Source: Opitutaceae bacterium
GTDB taxonomy: Bacteria; Verrucomicrobiota; Verrucomicrobiia; Opitutales; Opitutaceae
DNA: 58,652 bases
Assembly (NCBI GenBank): GCA_016795565.1
Contig: JAEUGW010000043.1
Span: 1-58,652, forward strand
Reading direction: 5' to 3'
Below the pieces are notes generated by a model. That model was not told where the DNA came from. It saw only the letters and a program-made list of their open reading frames with translations, and ran no database searches. Positions 30,864-39,726 of the stretch are shown here, piece by piece. The position numbers and the translations under genes are program-made. Position 1 is the stretch's first letter. Each line of letters opens with the position of its first letter.

Positions 30864-31799
30864 ATGTCTTTGCTTTCCTCAGACCTCGTCATCGACGTCA
30901 CCGGCGTCACCAAGCGCTTCGGCCGCAAGACCGTCGTCAACGACGTCGCCCTGCAGGTGCGGCGCGGCGAGATCTACGGATTCCTCGGCCCCAACGGCTC
31001 GGGCAAGACGACGTTCATCCGCATGCTCTGCGGCCTGCTCACCCCCGACGCCGGCAGCGGCACCTGCCTCGGCCACGACGTGCTCACCCAACAGGCCGTC
31101 ATCAAGCGCGAGGTCGGCTACATGACGCAGAAGTTCAGTTTCTACGAGGATCTCAGCATCCGCGAGAACCTCGACTTCATCGCCCGCATCTACGCCGTGC
31201 CCGACCGCGCCGCCGCCGTGCAGCGCAGCCTGGAGCAGCTCGGGCTGGCCAACCGCAGCCGCCAGCTGGCCGGCGAACTTTCCGGCGGCTGGAAACAGCG
31301 CCTCGCGCTCGCCGCCTGCCTCATCCACTCGCCCAAGCTCCTCCTGCTCGACGAGCCGACGGCCGGGGTGGACCCGAAGGCCCGCCGTGATTTCTGGGAC
31401 CAGATCCACCGGCTCGCCGCCGACGGACTCACCGTGCTCATCACGACCCACTACATGGACGAGGCCGAGCGCTGCCACCGCCTCGCCTACCTCGCCTACG
31501 GCAACCTGCTCACGCACGGCACCGTGGACGAGGTCGTCGCCCGTGCCGGCCTCACCACCTGGGAAGTGACCGGCGACAACCTGCCGGTGCTCGCCGCCTC
31601 CCTGCGCGGCCGCCCGGGCGTCGAGCAGGTCGTGCCCTTCGGCAACACCCTGCACGTCACCGGCCGCGACGCCGCCCGGCTCGAGGCCGCCGTCGCCCCG
31701 TGGCGCGCGGCCGGCGGCCACCGCTGGACCCGGATCCCCGCCGGGCTGGAGGATGTGTTCATCAGCCTGATGGAAACCGCCAAGGACAACTTCGCCTGA
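30864..31799 (+). CDS. ABC transporter ATP-binding protein
   Basis: This 311-residue ATPase of the YbhF/drug-export type has Walker A GPNGSGKT (42-49), signature ELSGGWKQR, Walker B LLLLDEPTAGVDP and the switch His in TTHYMDEAE. It follows the HlyD gene and ends two bases before the permease gene. A LSGGW in place of LSGGQ is a minor variant seen in this group. Confidence 0.93.
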   Translation: MSLLSSDLVIDVTGVTKRFGRKTVVNDVALQVRRGEIYGFLGPNGSGKTTFIRMLCGLLTPDAGSGTCLGHDVLTQQAVIKREVGYMTQKFSFYEDLSIRENLDFIARIYAVPDRAAAVQRSLEQLGLANRSRQLAGELSGGWKQRLALAACLIHSPKLLLLDEPTAGVDPKARRDFWDQIHRLAADGLTVLITTHYMDEAERCHRLAYLAYGNLLTHGTVDEVVARAGLTTWEVTGDNLPVLAASLRGRPGVEQVVPFGNTLHVTGRDAARLEAAVAPWRAAGGHRWTRIPAGLEDVFISLMETAKDNFA

Positions 31800-31801
31800 A
31801 C

Positions 31802-32935
31802 ATGCCGCGGTTTTCCCTCCATCGATTCTGGGCCGTCGTGCTCAAGGAATTCATCCAGATGATGCGCGACCGCGTGACGTTTGGCATCATGGTCGGCATC
31901 CCGCTGATGCAGCTCCTGCTCTTTGGCTTCGCCATCAACTCCGACCCGAAGCACCTGCCGACCGCGCTCCGGGCCGCCGACCAGGGGCCCTTCGCCCGCA
32001 GCTTCGTCGCCGCGCTCCGGCAGAGCGACTACTTCGCGCTCGTGCGCGAGCCGGCCACCGATGCCGAGGCCCAGCGCCTCCTCCAGCTCGGCGAGGTGCA
32101 GTTCGTCGTCAACATCCCGGAGGATTTCTCCCGCCGGCTCCTGCGTGGCGAGCGTCCCACCGTGCTGATCGAGGCCGATGCCTCCGACCCGGCGGCCACC
32201 GGCCCGGCGGTGGCCGCCGCGCGCACGCTCGCCGCCACCGTGTTCGACCGCGACCTCCGCGGCCCGCTCGCCCGCCTGCGCGGGCAGGACGGGCCGGTGG
32301 TCTTCGCCGTCCACGCCCAATACAATCCGGAAAACATCACCCAATACAACATCGTGCCCGGCCTCATGGGCGTCGTGCTCACCATGACGATGGTGATGAT
32401 CACGGCGCTGGCCATCACCCGCGAGCGCGAGCGCGGCACGATGGAGAACCTGCTGGCCACGCCCGTGCGCCCGATCGAGGTGATGCTCGGCAAGATCCTG
32501 CCCTACATCGCCGTCGGCTACATCCAGGTCACGCTCATCCTGCTGGCCGCGCGCTTCGTATTCCAGGTGCCGATGCTCGGCAGCGTGCCGCTGCTCTACG
32601 CGGTGGCCCTGCTCTTCATCGCGGCCAACCTGGCCGTCGGCATCACGTTCTCGACACTGGCGAAGAACCAGCTCCAGGCCGTGCAGATGGCGTTCTTCTT
32701 CTTCCTGCCGTCCATCCTGCTCTCCGGCTTCATGTTTCCCTTCCGCGGCATGCCGGAGTGGGCGCAGTGGCTCGGCAGCGTCCTGCCCAACACCCACTTC
32801 CTCCGCATTGTGCGCGGCATCCTGCTCAAGGGCAACGGCCCGCTGGAAATCGCCCCCGAGATCTGGCCCCTGCTGCTCTTCCTCATCGTGGCGATGGCCA
32901 TCGGCGTGAAGCGCTACCGGCAGACGCTGGATTGA
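31802..32935 (+). CDS. ABC-2 type permease
   Basis: This 377-residue permease has one N-terminal helix (LKEFIQMMRDRVTFGIMVGI), a large periplasmic part (about 55-170), and five C-terminal helices beginning near NIVPGLMGVVLTMTMVMI. The motif RERERGTMENLLATPVRP is typical of ABC-2 permeases with a YbhS/YbhR-like fold. It should form a homodimer or pair with another half; no second permease follows. The substrate may be hydrophobic drugs or lipids. Confidence 0.92.
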   Translation: MPRFSLHRFWAVVLKEFIQMMRDRVTFGIMVGIPLMQLLLFGFAINSDPKHLPTALRAADQGPFARSFVAALRQSDYFALVREPATDAEAQRLLQLGEVQFVVNIPEDFSRRLLRGERPTVLIEADASDPAATGPAVAAARTLAATVFDRDLRGPLARLRGQDGPVVFAVHAQYNPENITQYNIVPGLMGVVLTMTMVMITALAITRERERGTMENLLATPVRPIEVMLGKILPYIAVGYIQVTLILLAARFVFQVPMLGSVPLLYAVALLFIAANLAVGITFSTLAKNQLQAVQMAFFFFLPSILLSGFMFPFRGMPEWAQWLGSVLPNTHFLRIVRGILLKGNGPLEIAPEIWPLLLFLIVAMAIGVKRYRQTLD

Positions 32936-33005
32936 GGGGTGCTGCAGCGGGCGCCCCCTTATACTATTAAGATTCGCGTAATGGACTGACGCTCGTGTTT
33001 CCGAA

Positions 33006-33080
33006 GGTAGGGCGGGGCGGCCCGCCCCGCCGCGAACAGGATATCGCGCTCCCGGCGCACCGGGCCGGTGCGCCCCACCT
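33006..33080. repeat. Palindromic element of family G/D type
   Basis: The central hairpin GGGCGGGGCGG and CCCGCCCCGCC is followed by a second half, GGCGCACCGGGCCGGTGCGC. The outer ends AGGTAGGGC and GCGCCCCACCT are near inverted repeats. It resembles the elements inside two coding genes at 23145 and 45280. Confidence 0.6.
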
Positions 33081-33129
33081 GTCAGTCTGATAGGCGAGGC
33101 TCAATAAGAGTTCATTTCAAAACCAGTCT

Positions 33130-33215
33130 TGTCATCGCGAGCCCGGCAGAGCCGGGCGTGGCGATCCAGCCGAAGTTCAGCTGGATTGCTTCGTCGCTCC
33201 GCTCCTCGCAATGAC
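33130..33215. repeat. Family B palindromic element, copy 2
   Basis: The ends TGTCATCGCGAGCC and CCTCGCAATGAC are imperfect inverted repeats, related to 1460-1535 and 35615-35717. It lies just beyond the 3' end of mscS. Confidence 0.8.
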
Positions 33216-33241
33216 CGTCCAAAAACTAAGGGATATTGGCC

Positions 33242-34489
33242 TTACTTCTTCTCCACGTTCAGCGTGTGCACCGTCTGCGTCGGGAAGGCAAATTCCAGCC
33301 CGCGCGCGGCGACGGCGCGCATGATGGCGAGGTTCAGCCGCTGGCGCAGCGCCATGTGCCGGGCGAAATCCGGATCCTTCGTCGCATAGACCACCCAGAG
33401 GTCCAGGGACGAGGCACTGAGATCGCGGAACCACACGTGCGTGTCGGGCGTGTTGACCTCCGCCTCCGCGTTGATGAGCCCGCGGATTTCCGCGACGATC
33501 GCCTCGAGCTGCGCCGGCGTGGCCTCATAGGTGAGGGTAAACACCTGCTCGACGCGGCGCGCCGTGAAGCGCGAGAGATTCGTGATGGCCTCGGCGGCCA
33601 CGATCTTGTTCGGGATGATCACGAGCGACCGGTCCACCAGCCGGAGCTTGGTGGAGCGCAGGCCGATGTCCTCGACCGTGCCGGTGTTGCCCGCCACCCG
33701 GATCGTCTCCCCGACCTTGAAGGGCTGGTCGATGGCCACGACCACCGACCCGAACATGTTGGCCAGGGTGTCCTGCGCCGCGAGCGCGAAGGCCAGGCCG
33801 CCGATGCCGAGGCCGGCGAGCAGCGCCTTCACGTCGAAGCCGAGGCTCTGCACCACCATGAGCACGCCGAAGGCGAAGAATACCGTGAGCAGCGACTTCT
33901 TGATCCACGGCATGAACGCCGCCACGCCCATCTGTTTTTTCAGCGCGATCTCCTGGGCGTGGTCGAGCAGCGCGTCGAAGGCCCGCAGCAGCCCCCAGAA
34001 CACGACGAGCGAGAACGCCACGGTGGCGCCGTAGCCGAGCAGGTCGTCGGTGGCGGCGGACAGCTTGAGCACCTTCAGCGCCCCAAAGACGCCGACCAGC
34101 ATGAGGAAGGTCGCCACCGGCGCCTCCAGCGCGGGCAGGAGCTTGTCGTCCAGGGTGGACTGCGTCCGGGCGGAAAGCTTGCGCAGCCAGCCGAAGACCC
34201 AGCCGGTCACCAGGCGGCGCACCAGCAGGGAGGCCACGAGGAACAGCGCGGCGACGATGTAGTGGGTGAGCGTGTTGTCCGTGCTCCGGACATCAAAGAG
34301 CTCGAGCGCGGCGTCCACCATGTGCTCCAGGAAGTCCGGCGTGTGCGGGGCGGCCCGCCCCGAGGCGACGGCGGCGGCGGCCTGCGTGGCCAGGTCCGGC
34401 CCCGGCGCGGCCGCCGGGGCAACGGCCTCCTGCGCGAGGGCGGCGGTGGCAAGGGTGACAAAAATCAGCAGGTGGCGGAGCAGTTTCAT
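33242..34489 (-). CDS. mscS: Small-conductance mechanosensitive channel, MscS family
   Basis: This 415-residue protein has an N-terminal signal or anchor (MKLLRHLLIFVTLATAALA), an Ala/Pro spacer, about four helices, and the MscS pore and beta domain: GIGGLAFALAAQDTLANMFG, then IDQPFKVGETIRVAGNTGTVEDIGLRSTKLR as the conserved upper segment. It opens under membrane tension to release osmolytes. A short palindrome-rich segment near 34346-34363 lies in the spacer and may be a remnant of a repeat. It is divergent from terC, with starts 138 bases apart. Confidence 0.92.
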   Translation of the reverse strand: MKLLRHLLIFVTLATAALAQEAVAPAAAPGPDLATQAAAAVASGRAAPHTPDFLEHMVDAALELFDVRSTDNTLTHYIVAALFLVASLLVRRLVTGWVFGWLRKLSARTQSTLDDKLLPALEAPVATFLMLVGVFGALKVLKLSAATDDLLGYGATVAFSLVVFWGLLRAFDALLDHAQEIALKKQMGVAAFMPWIKKSLLTVFFAFGVLMVVQSLGFDVKALLAGLGIGGLAFALAAQDTLANMFGSVVVAIDQPFKVGETIRVAGNTGTVEDIGLRSTKLRLVDRSLVIIPNKIVAAEAITNLSRFTARRVEQVFTLTYEATPAQLEAIVAEIRGLINAEAEVNTPDTHVWFRDLSASSLDLWVVYATKDPDFARHMALRQRLNLAIMRAVAARGLEFAFPTQTVHTLNVEKK

Positions 34490-34626
34490 GTTCTGGCGCC
34501 AATCAACCTCCCGGCCCCGGCTTGTCAAAGTTTTCGCAGGGAGCGGGGCCGCTGGAAACCAGCCCGGCTATTCCACCCACTCCCCGCTTGCTCCGGGCCC
34601 CGCGGCCGGCCCAGACTCCGCGGCAC

Positions 34627-35589
34627 ATGATTCCCGCTCTCGCCATGTTCAGTTCCATGCCCTGGTGGGCCTGGGCCGGATTTCTCGCCTTCGTCGCGCT
34701 CATGCTCGCGCTGGATCTCGGCGTGTTCAACCGCAAGGCCCACGTCGTCTCCCTCAAGGAGGCCCTCGCGTGGTGCGCCGTCTGGTTCGGCCTGGCGATG
34801 GCCTTCAACCTCCTCGTCGCGCTGAAGATGCCGGATACGGCGGCGGGCAAGCCGGCGCTCGAGTTCTTCACCGGTTACATCGTCGAGATGTGCCTGAGCG
34901 TGGACAACGTCTTCGTCTTCATCGTCATCTTCCAGTATTTCCGCGTCGAGCCGAAGCACCAGCACCGCGTGCTGTTCTGGGGCATCCTCGGCGCCGTGGT
35001 CATGCGGGCGCTCTTCATCTTCGCCGGCATCAGCCTGATCAACGCCTTCCACTGGATCATCTACGTCTTCGGCGCGTTCCTCGTTTACACCGGCGTCAAG
35101 CTGGCGCTGCCGAAAAAGGCGGACGGCTTCGAGCCCGAGAAAAACCCGGCGGTGAAGCTCGCCCGCCGGTTCATCCCCGTCACGAACCACTTCGAGGGCG
35201 GCCGGTTCTTCACCCGGGTCGGCGGCCGGCTCCACGCCACGCCGATGTTCCTCGTGCTGCTCATCGTCGAGACGACGGACGTGATGTTCGCCCTCGACTC
35301 GATCCCGGCCGTCATCGCGATCACGCGCAACGAGTTCATCGTCTTCACGTCGAACATCTTTGCGATCCTCGGCCTGCGCTCGCTCTATTTCGCCGTCGCC
35401 GGCATCATGCAGCTGTTCCGCTACCTCAACATCGGCCTCGCCGTCATCCTGTGCTTCGTGGGCGTCAAGATGATCATCTCCCACTACTACCCGATCGATA
35501 TCCGCATCTCCCTCGGCATCATCGGCACCGTGCTGGCCGCCTCCATCCTGGCCTCGGTGCTGATCCCGCAGAACCGCCAGCCGGAGTAA
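34627..35589 (+). CDS. TerC family membrane protein (Alx-like)
   Basis: This 320-residue protein has about nine helices. The N-terminal AFVALMLALDLGVFNRKAHVV and the two acidic motifs EMCLSVDNVFVF and TTDVMFALDSIPAV are the TerC signature, with Asp residues likely binding metal. TerC/Alx proteins are linked to manganese export and metal loading of exported proteins. I looked for the yybP-ykoY manganese riboswitch upstream and did not find it. A distant paralogue lies at 49413-50150. Confidence 0.92.
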   Translation: MIPALAMFSSMPWWAWAGFLAFVALMLALDLGVFNRKAHVVSLKEALAWCAVWFGLAMAFNLLVALKMPDTAAGKPALEFFTGYIVEMCLSVDNVFVFIVIFQYFRVEPKHQHRVLFWGILGAVVMRALFIFAGISLINAFHWIIYVFGAFLVYTGVKLALPKKADGFEPEKNPAVKLARRFIPVTNHFEGGRFFTRVGGRLHATPMFLVLLIVETTDVMFALDSIPAVIAITRNEFIVFTSNIFAILGLRSLYFAVAGIMQLFRYLNIGLAVILCFVGVKMIISHYYPIDIRISLGIIGTVLAASILASVLIPQNRQPE

Positions 35590-35614
35590 TACCAGCGTCC
35601 CTTCGCTTTTGGCC

Positions 35615-35717
35615 TGTCATTGCGAGGAGCGGAGCGACGAAGCTACCGAGGCCGTAGGCCGACAGTCGGTCATCCAGCTGGATCGCCACGGCCCGCTTTG
35701 CGGGCCTCGCGATGACA
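35615..35717. repeat. Family B palindromic element, copy 3
   Basis: The ends TGTCATTGCGAGGAGCGGAG and GCCTCGCGATGACA are imperfect inverted repeats, as at 1460-1535 and 33130-33215. This copy is longer because it carries an internal palindromic insertion (GAGGCCGTAGGCCGACAGTC). Confidence 0.8.
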
Positions 35718-35745
35718 AAGGTCTAAAAGCTGCGGCGCGGCATAT

Positions 35746-35880
35746 GAGCCTATCCGAATAACCTGTTCCCGGCAGCCCGGTTTTCTGTAGCGGCGGTCTG
35801 TGACCGCCGTCGAGCGTGGGGTGGATCGTTCGGCGGTCATAGACCGCCGCTACAGGACAGGCCGCTATTCGGTTGGGCTC
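35746..35880. repeat. Family C palindromic element, inverted copy
   Basis: The left end GAGCCTATCCGAATAACC and right end GCTATTCGGTTGGGCTC are imperfect inverted repeats. Inner arms are TAGCGGCGGTCTGTGACCGC and CGGTCATAGACCGCCGCTA. It lies in the opposite orientation to the copy at 7973. Confidence 0.85.
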
Positions 35881-35889
35881 AAAACCACC

Positions 35890-36528
35890 TCAGCGGCCCG
35901 AGCCGGCACACACCTCGGCGATGTCCGCCAGCTCATGCAGCAGCGGCAGCTGCGCTTCGAGCCGCGCCAGGGTGGTCCCGCTGATATTGCCCTGCTCGGC
36001 ATAGCGCACCAGCGCGGCCTCCAGCCGGTAGCTGCCGCCGGTCCGCCCCGGGGCCTGCGCCATGAAGCGCGCGCGGATGCCGGGCACGAGCGCGGCGGCG
36101 AGAACCTCCGGTTGGTTGGTGCGCACGAACCATGCGTCGTCAAAGGCCCGGTCCCCGACCTGGATTTCCTTCGCCCCGAAGAGCTCCAGGATTTTTGCGC
36201 CCAGCCCCTGCCGGCTGAGCTCGAAGGTGAGCTCCCCCGTCGCCCGCGGCACCACGCCCACCGCGATCCAGTGGGTGCGCGACTTCCCGCTGCCCTGGGT
36301 GTAGCTCCAATAGCGGATGGTCCGGCCATGCTGCTCCCCCTCCAGGCTCTTCACCGCCACGAAGCCGAGGAGCACCTCCTCCTCCAGGCGCAACCCGTTC
36401 CGCCCGGCAAAGGCCTGCGCCTCGTCCCGGGTCCGGCGCGAATGCACCTGCAGGAAGCGCACGAGAATCACAAAACCCAGGAGCAGCGCGGGCAGGATCA
36501 ACAATCCGGGCGTGAAGGCGGCGATCAT
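35890..36528 (-). CDS. Hypothetical N-terminally anchored protein
   Basis: This 212-residue protein is not recognised. Residues 1-25 (MIAAFTPGLLILPALLLGFV) form a membrane anchor, followed by a cytoplasmic part of mixed alpha/beta look: EEEVLLGFVAVKSLEGEQHG, RYWSYTQGSGKSRTHW, then ELFGAKEIQVGDRAFDDAWF. It could be a small membrane-associated binding domain. The ATG at 36528 is used because the open frame further upstream is mostly Arg/Gly/Pro-rich shadow sequence overlapping the terminator of hsp20. Confidence 0.65.
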   Translation of the reverse strand: MIAAFTPGLLILPALLLGFVILVRFLQVHSRRTRDEAQAFAGRNGLRLEEEVLLGFVAVKSLEGEQHGRTIRYWSYTQGSGKSRTHWIAVGVVPRATGELTFELSRQGLGAKILELFGAKEIQVGDRAFDDAWFVRTNQPEVLAAALVPGIRARFMAQAPGRTGGSYRLEAALVRYAEQGNISGTTLARLEAQLPLLHELADIAEVCAGSGR

Positions 36529-36637
36529 GGCCCGGAGGCAAGCAGACCCCGCGGCCTCCGGCCAATGTTTTCCGCCGCGCCGGTTGACACGACCAGGCAT
36601 CGCCTTGCCCCGCAGCCCCGCGCAACGCCCTCCGGCA

Positions 36638-36672
36638 AACAAAACCGCCGGGCGCATATCTGCACCCGGCGG
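36638..36672 (-). terminator. Terminator downstream of hsp20
   Basis: Minus-strand stem CCGCCGGG and CCCGGCGG with a short loop is followed by TTTTGTTT. It ends the Hsp20 transcript, 46 bases after its stop codon. Confidence 0.85.
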
Positions 36673-36717
36673 TCGCACACACAGTTTCCCCGTTGCCGGG
36701 GAGATACCCCACAGGCT

Positions 36718-37131
36718 TTAGTTGATCGCGATCTTGCGCGCCTTCACGGCCTCCGCCTTCGGCAGGGTCAGCCGGAGGATGCCGTTCTCGTAGGTCGCGG
36801 TCACTTTGTCGGCCTGCACCGCATACGGCAGGCTGAAGCTGCGCGCGAAGCTCAGCGTCTGCTCGCCGTGCTTGCGCGTGGCGGAGAGACTGAGCTGCTC
36901 GTCGAGCAGCTCGATGTTGATGTCGGCGCGCTCGACGCCGGGCAGCTCGGCGCTGACCTGCAGGTTGTCCTTGTCCTCGTGCACGCTCACGGGAATGGAG
37001 CGCGTCGCGTCCGGCGCATAGTCGGCCAGGGCGGAGCCAAAGAAGGAGTTGAATTCACGGTCGAAGCCGCTCCAGGACGAACGACCGGCGCTGGTGGCGA
37101 GGGGCGAGGTGTAACGGATGAGACGATACAT
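36718..37131 (-). CDS. Small heat-shock protein, Hsp20/alpha-crystallin
   Basis: This 137-residue chaperone has an alpha-crystallin domain at about 42-130: SVHEDKDNLQVSAELPGVER, then LSATRKHGEQ, and the C-terminal ENGILRLTLPKAEAVKARKI with the usual A/G-x-L signature. The N-terminus MYRLIRYTSPLATSAGR is Ser/Arg-rich. It assembles into oligomers that hold unfolding proteins. The ATG at 37131 follows an AAGGAA ribosome site. Confidence 0.93.
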   Translation of the reverse strand: MYRLIRYTSPLATSAGRSSWSGFDREFNSFFGSALADYAPDATRSIPVSVHEDKDNLQVSAELPGVERADINIELLDEQLSLSATRKHGEQTLSFARSFSLPYAVQADKVTATYENGILRLTLPKAEAVKARKIAIN

Positions 37132-37369
37132 GGTATGGTTTTCCTTGTTGGGTTGGTTGGGTTGAACGTTGTGCCACCCCGAGTGCAGCCCGCGTGCCGT
37201 CCTCCGCTGGCGCACAACTCTCCCCGCGCCCGTCACTTAGTGCGCGGGCCCGCACAGTCGCCGCGCCGGATTGCCCCGCCCTGTGACGGCCAACCGGGAA
37301 ACTCCGTCACGCCGGCGTTTTTCCGTGGCATCGCGGGGCCCCGTGGCTTCTATGGCGGCCACCCTTCCC

Positions 37370-38527
37370 ATGACCTACGACTTCGACACCGTCATCGAGC
37401 GCCGCGGCACCGACTCGCAGAAATGGCAGAAATATGCCGGCCGCGACATCCTCCCGCTGTGGGTGGCCGACATGGACTTCCGGTCCTCCCCCGCGATCAT
37501 CGCCGCCCTGCAGGAGCGCGTGGCCACCGGCTTGTTCGGTTATGCCCGGCCCGTGAAGTCCTCGGTGGATGCCTTCGTCAACGCGGCTGCACATCGCTAC
37601 GGCTGGAAAGTTGACCCCGCCTGGATCGTCTGGCTGCCCGGCCTCGTGGTCGGCCTCAACCTCACCGCCTCGGCCTTCGCCGAGCCGGGCGAGGAAATCC
37701 TGACCCTCACCCCGGTCTATCCGCCGTTCATGAGCGCGCCGAAGAACAGCGGCCGCATCTCGACGCAGATCCCCTTCCGCCTCGATTCGGCCCGCCGCCG
37801 CTGGGAAATTGATTGGGAAGCGCTGGAAAAGGCCGTCACGCCGCGGACGAAACTTTTCTACCTCTGCAATCCGCACAATCCGATCGCCCGCGTCTGGCGG
37901 CGCGACGAGCTCATGAAGCTCGGCGAGTTCTGCGTGCGCCACGACCTCGTGCTCTGCTCCGACGAGATCCATTGCGACCTCATCCTCGATGACCTGCCGC
38001 ACATCCCCTCAGCCCTGCTGGGCGACGAGCTGGCCCGACGCACCATCACGCTCATGGCACCGAGCAAGACCTACAACGTCCCGGGCCTGGGCACCTCCCT
38101 CGCCATCATCCCGGATCCGCAGCTCCGCGCGCGCTTCGTCCGCGCCGCCGCCGGCGTCATGGCCGAGGTCACCGGCCTCGGCTACGTCGCCTGCGAGGCG
38201 GCCTACCGCGACAGCGAACCGTGGCGGCAGGAATTGCTCGCCCATCTGCGCGGCAACCGCGACCACCTGCTCGATTTCGTCGCGCGCGAACTGCCCGGCG
38301 TGAGCGTTGAGGCTCCCATCGAGGCGACCTACCTCGCCTGGCTCAACGTCTCCGCGCTAAAGCTCCCCGACCCCATCGCCCATTTCGAGGCGCACGGCGT
38401 CGGTCTGAGCGACGGCACCTTCTTCGGCGCGCCGCGCGGCTCGCACGTCCGCCTGAACTTCGGCTGCCCCCGCGCCACCCTCACGGAAGCCCTCGCCCGG
38501 ATGAAACGCGCCCTCCCCCCGCGCTGA
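37370..38527 (+). CDS. patB: MalY/PatB family PLP-dependent cystathionine beta-lyase
   Basis: This 385-residue fold-type I enzyme has MTYDFDTVIERRGTDSQKW at the start (typical of PatB), LPLWVADMDF, and the PLP lysine Lys233 in APSKTYNVPG. Family members cleave cystathionine to homocysteine or act as aminotransferases; the MalY branch also represses gene expression. Upstream ATGs at 37271 and 37352 would add a non-conserved leader. The dusB gene follows 14 bases later. Confidence 0.9.
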   Translation: MTYDFDTVIERRGTDSQKWQKYAGRDILPLWVADMDFRSSPAIIAALQERVATGLFGYARPVKSSVDAFVNAAAHRYGWKVDPAWIVWLPGLVVGLNLTASAFAEPGEEILTLTPVYPPFMSAPKNSGRISTQIPFRLDSARRRWEIDWEALEKAVTPRTKLFYLCNPHNPIARVWRRDELMKLGEFCVRHDLVLCSDEIHCDLILDDLPHIPSALLGDELARRTITLMAPSKTYNVPGLGTSLAIIPDPQLRARFVRAAAGVMAEVTGLGYVACEAAYRDSEPWRQELLAHLRGNRDHLLDFVARELPGVSVEAPIEATYLAWLNVSALKLPDPIAHFEAHGVGLSDGTFFGAPRGSHVRLNFGCPRATLTEALARMKRALPPR

Positions 38528-38541
38528 TCTTCTCTCCGCCC

Positions 38542-39654
38542 ATGCGCATCGGGCCCTACGAGCTGGATTCGAACCTCTTCCTGTCGCCGCTGGCGGGCTA
38601 CACCAACCTGCCCTTCCGGCTCGTCGTGCGCGAGATCGGCGGCGTGGACTGGACGACCACCGATCTCGTCAACGCCCGCTCCCTCCTCGAGAAAAACCCG
38701 CGCGCCCTGAAGATGGTGGCCACCTGCCCGGCCGAGAAACGCCTCGCCGTCCAGCTCTTCGGCGCCGTGCCCGAGGAGATGCGCGACGCCGCGGCGATGG
38801 TCGAGTCCATGGGCATCGCCTCGGTGGACATCAACATGGGTTGCCCCGTGAAGAAGGTCACCGGCATCGGCGGCGGCTCGGCGATGATGACCGAGCTCGA
38901 CAAGACGGCGAAGCTGGTGCGGGGCATGATCGACGCCGTGAAGATCCCGATCACCGCCAAGATGCGGCTCGGCTGGGACGAGAACAACCTCACCGCCCCC
39001 GACCTCGCGCGCGTGCTCGAGGACACCGGCGTCTCCGCGATCTTCGTCCACGGCCGCACGCGTGCCCAGGGTTTCAGCGGCACCGTCAACCTCGCCGGCA
39101 TCCGCGCCGTTGTGCAGGCGGTCAAAAACATCCCCGTCATCGGCAACGGCGACGTCACCACGCCCGAAGCCGCCCGGCACATGCTCAACGAGACCGGCTG
39201 TGCCGGCGTGAGCATCGGTCGCGGCGCGTTCTACAATCCCTGGATCTTCCGCGACACGCAGCATTACCTGAGGACCGGCGAGCTGCGCCCCGAGGCCGGT
39301 TACGCCGAGCGCGTCACCGTCATGCGGCGCCACCTCGATCTCATGATCGAGTTCTACGGCGAGGATTTTGGCTGCCGGCTCTTTCGCAAGCCGGCGGCGT
39401 GGTATGCCAAGCGCTTCGGCCCGGCGAAGGAGTTCAAGAAGGGCATCACGCAGTTCGCCACGCGCGCCGAATTTGAGGCGCTGCTGGCGGCCTACGAGAA
39501 GTGGCGCGCCCCCTTCCTCGACGCCCGCGGCGAGTTGCAGGCCCGCTACCGGCCCGACCCCATGGTCGCCACCTTCATGCTCGATCCGGATGATCCCGCC
39601 GTGCTGCGCCGCGACTCCATTCCCGTGCCCAAGGGCCCGGTGGATGTCTGGTAA
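38542..39654 (+). CDS. dusB: tRNA-dihydrouridine synthase B
   Basis: This 370-residue FMN enzyme reduces uridine in tRNA. The catalytic Cys is Cys101 in NMGCPVKKVTGIGGGSAMM, with FVHGRTRAQGFSG and VIGNGDVTT as FMN-binding parts. The C-terminal helical domain is slightly longer than in E. coli. It lies in a four-gene plus-strand run (patB, dusB, marC), with tight spacing. Confidence 0.93.
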   Translation: MRIGPYELDSNLFLSPLAGYTNLPFRLVVREIGGVDWTTTDLVNARSLLEKNPRALKMVATCPAEKRLAVQLFGAVPEEMRDAAAMVESMGIASVDINMGCPVKKVTGIGGGSAMMTELDKTAKLVRGMIDAVKIPITAKMRLGWDENNLTAPDLARVLEDTGVSAIFVHGRTRAQGFSGTVNLAGIRAVVQAVKNIPVIGNGDVTTPEAARHMLNETGCAGVSIGRGAFYNPWIFRDTQHYLRTGELRPEAGYAERVTVMRRHLDLMIEFYGEDFGCRLFRKPAAWYAKRFGPAKEFKKGITQFATRAEFEALLAAYEKWRAPFLDARGELQARYRPDPMVATFMLDPDDPAVLRRDSIPVPKGPVDVW

Positions 39655-39726
39655 CTCACCCGTTCGGCCTAGCCTGCGGCAAAGCCCGGCCTTGCAGCCG
39701 GGGGCCCGGCTTGCGAGCGTGCGCCG

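Larger units (their letters stand above)
32936..33241. other. Intergenic region with two repeat elements
   Basis: These 306 bases hold no credible gene. The first part has an AT-rich patch (TTATACTATTAAG, about 32959-32971), then a family G/D-like palindrome (33006-33080), then a family B element (33130-33215). It separates the efflux operon from the convergent mscS gene. Confidence 0.7.
35590..35889. other. Intergenic region made of family B and family C repeats
   Basis: The 300 bases hold a family B element (35615-35717) with a 30-base internal insertion and a complete family C element (35746-35880). No open frame in it looks real. It separates convergent genes. Confidence 0.75.

Noticed and set aside
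34346..34363. A family D insertion in mscS
   Set aside because: The palindrome is short and lies in an Ala/Pro spacer. It may be chance in GC-rich sequence.
34490..34626. A yybP-ykoY manganese riboswitch before terC
   Set aside because: I looked for the conserved paired segments and found only unrelated GC-rich sequence.
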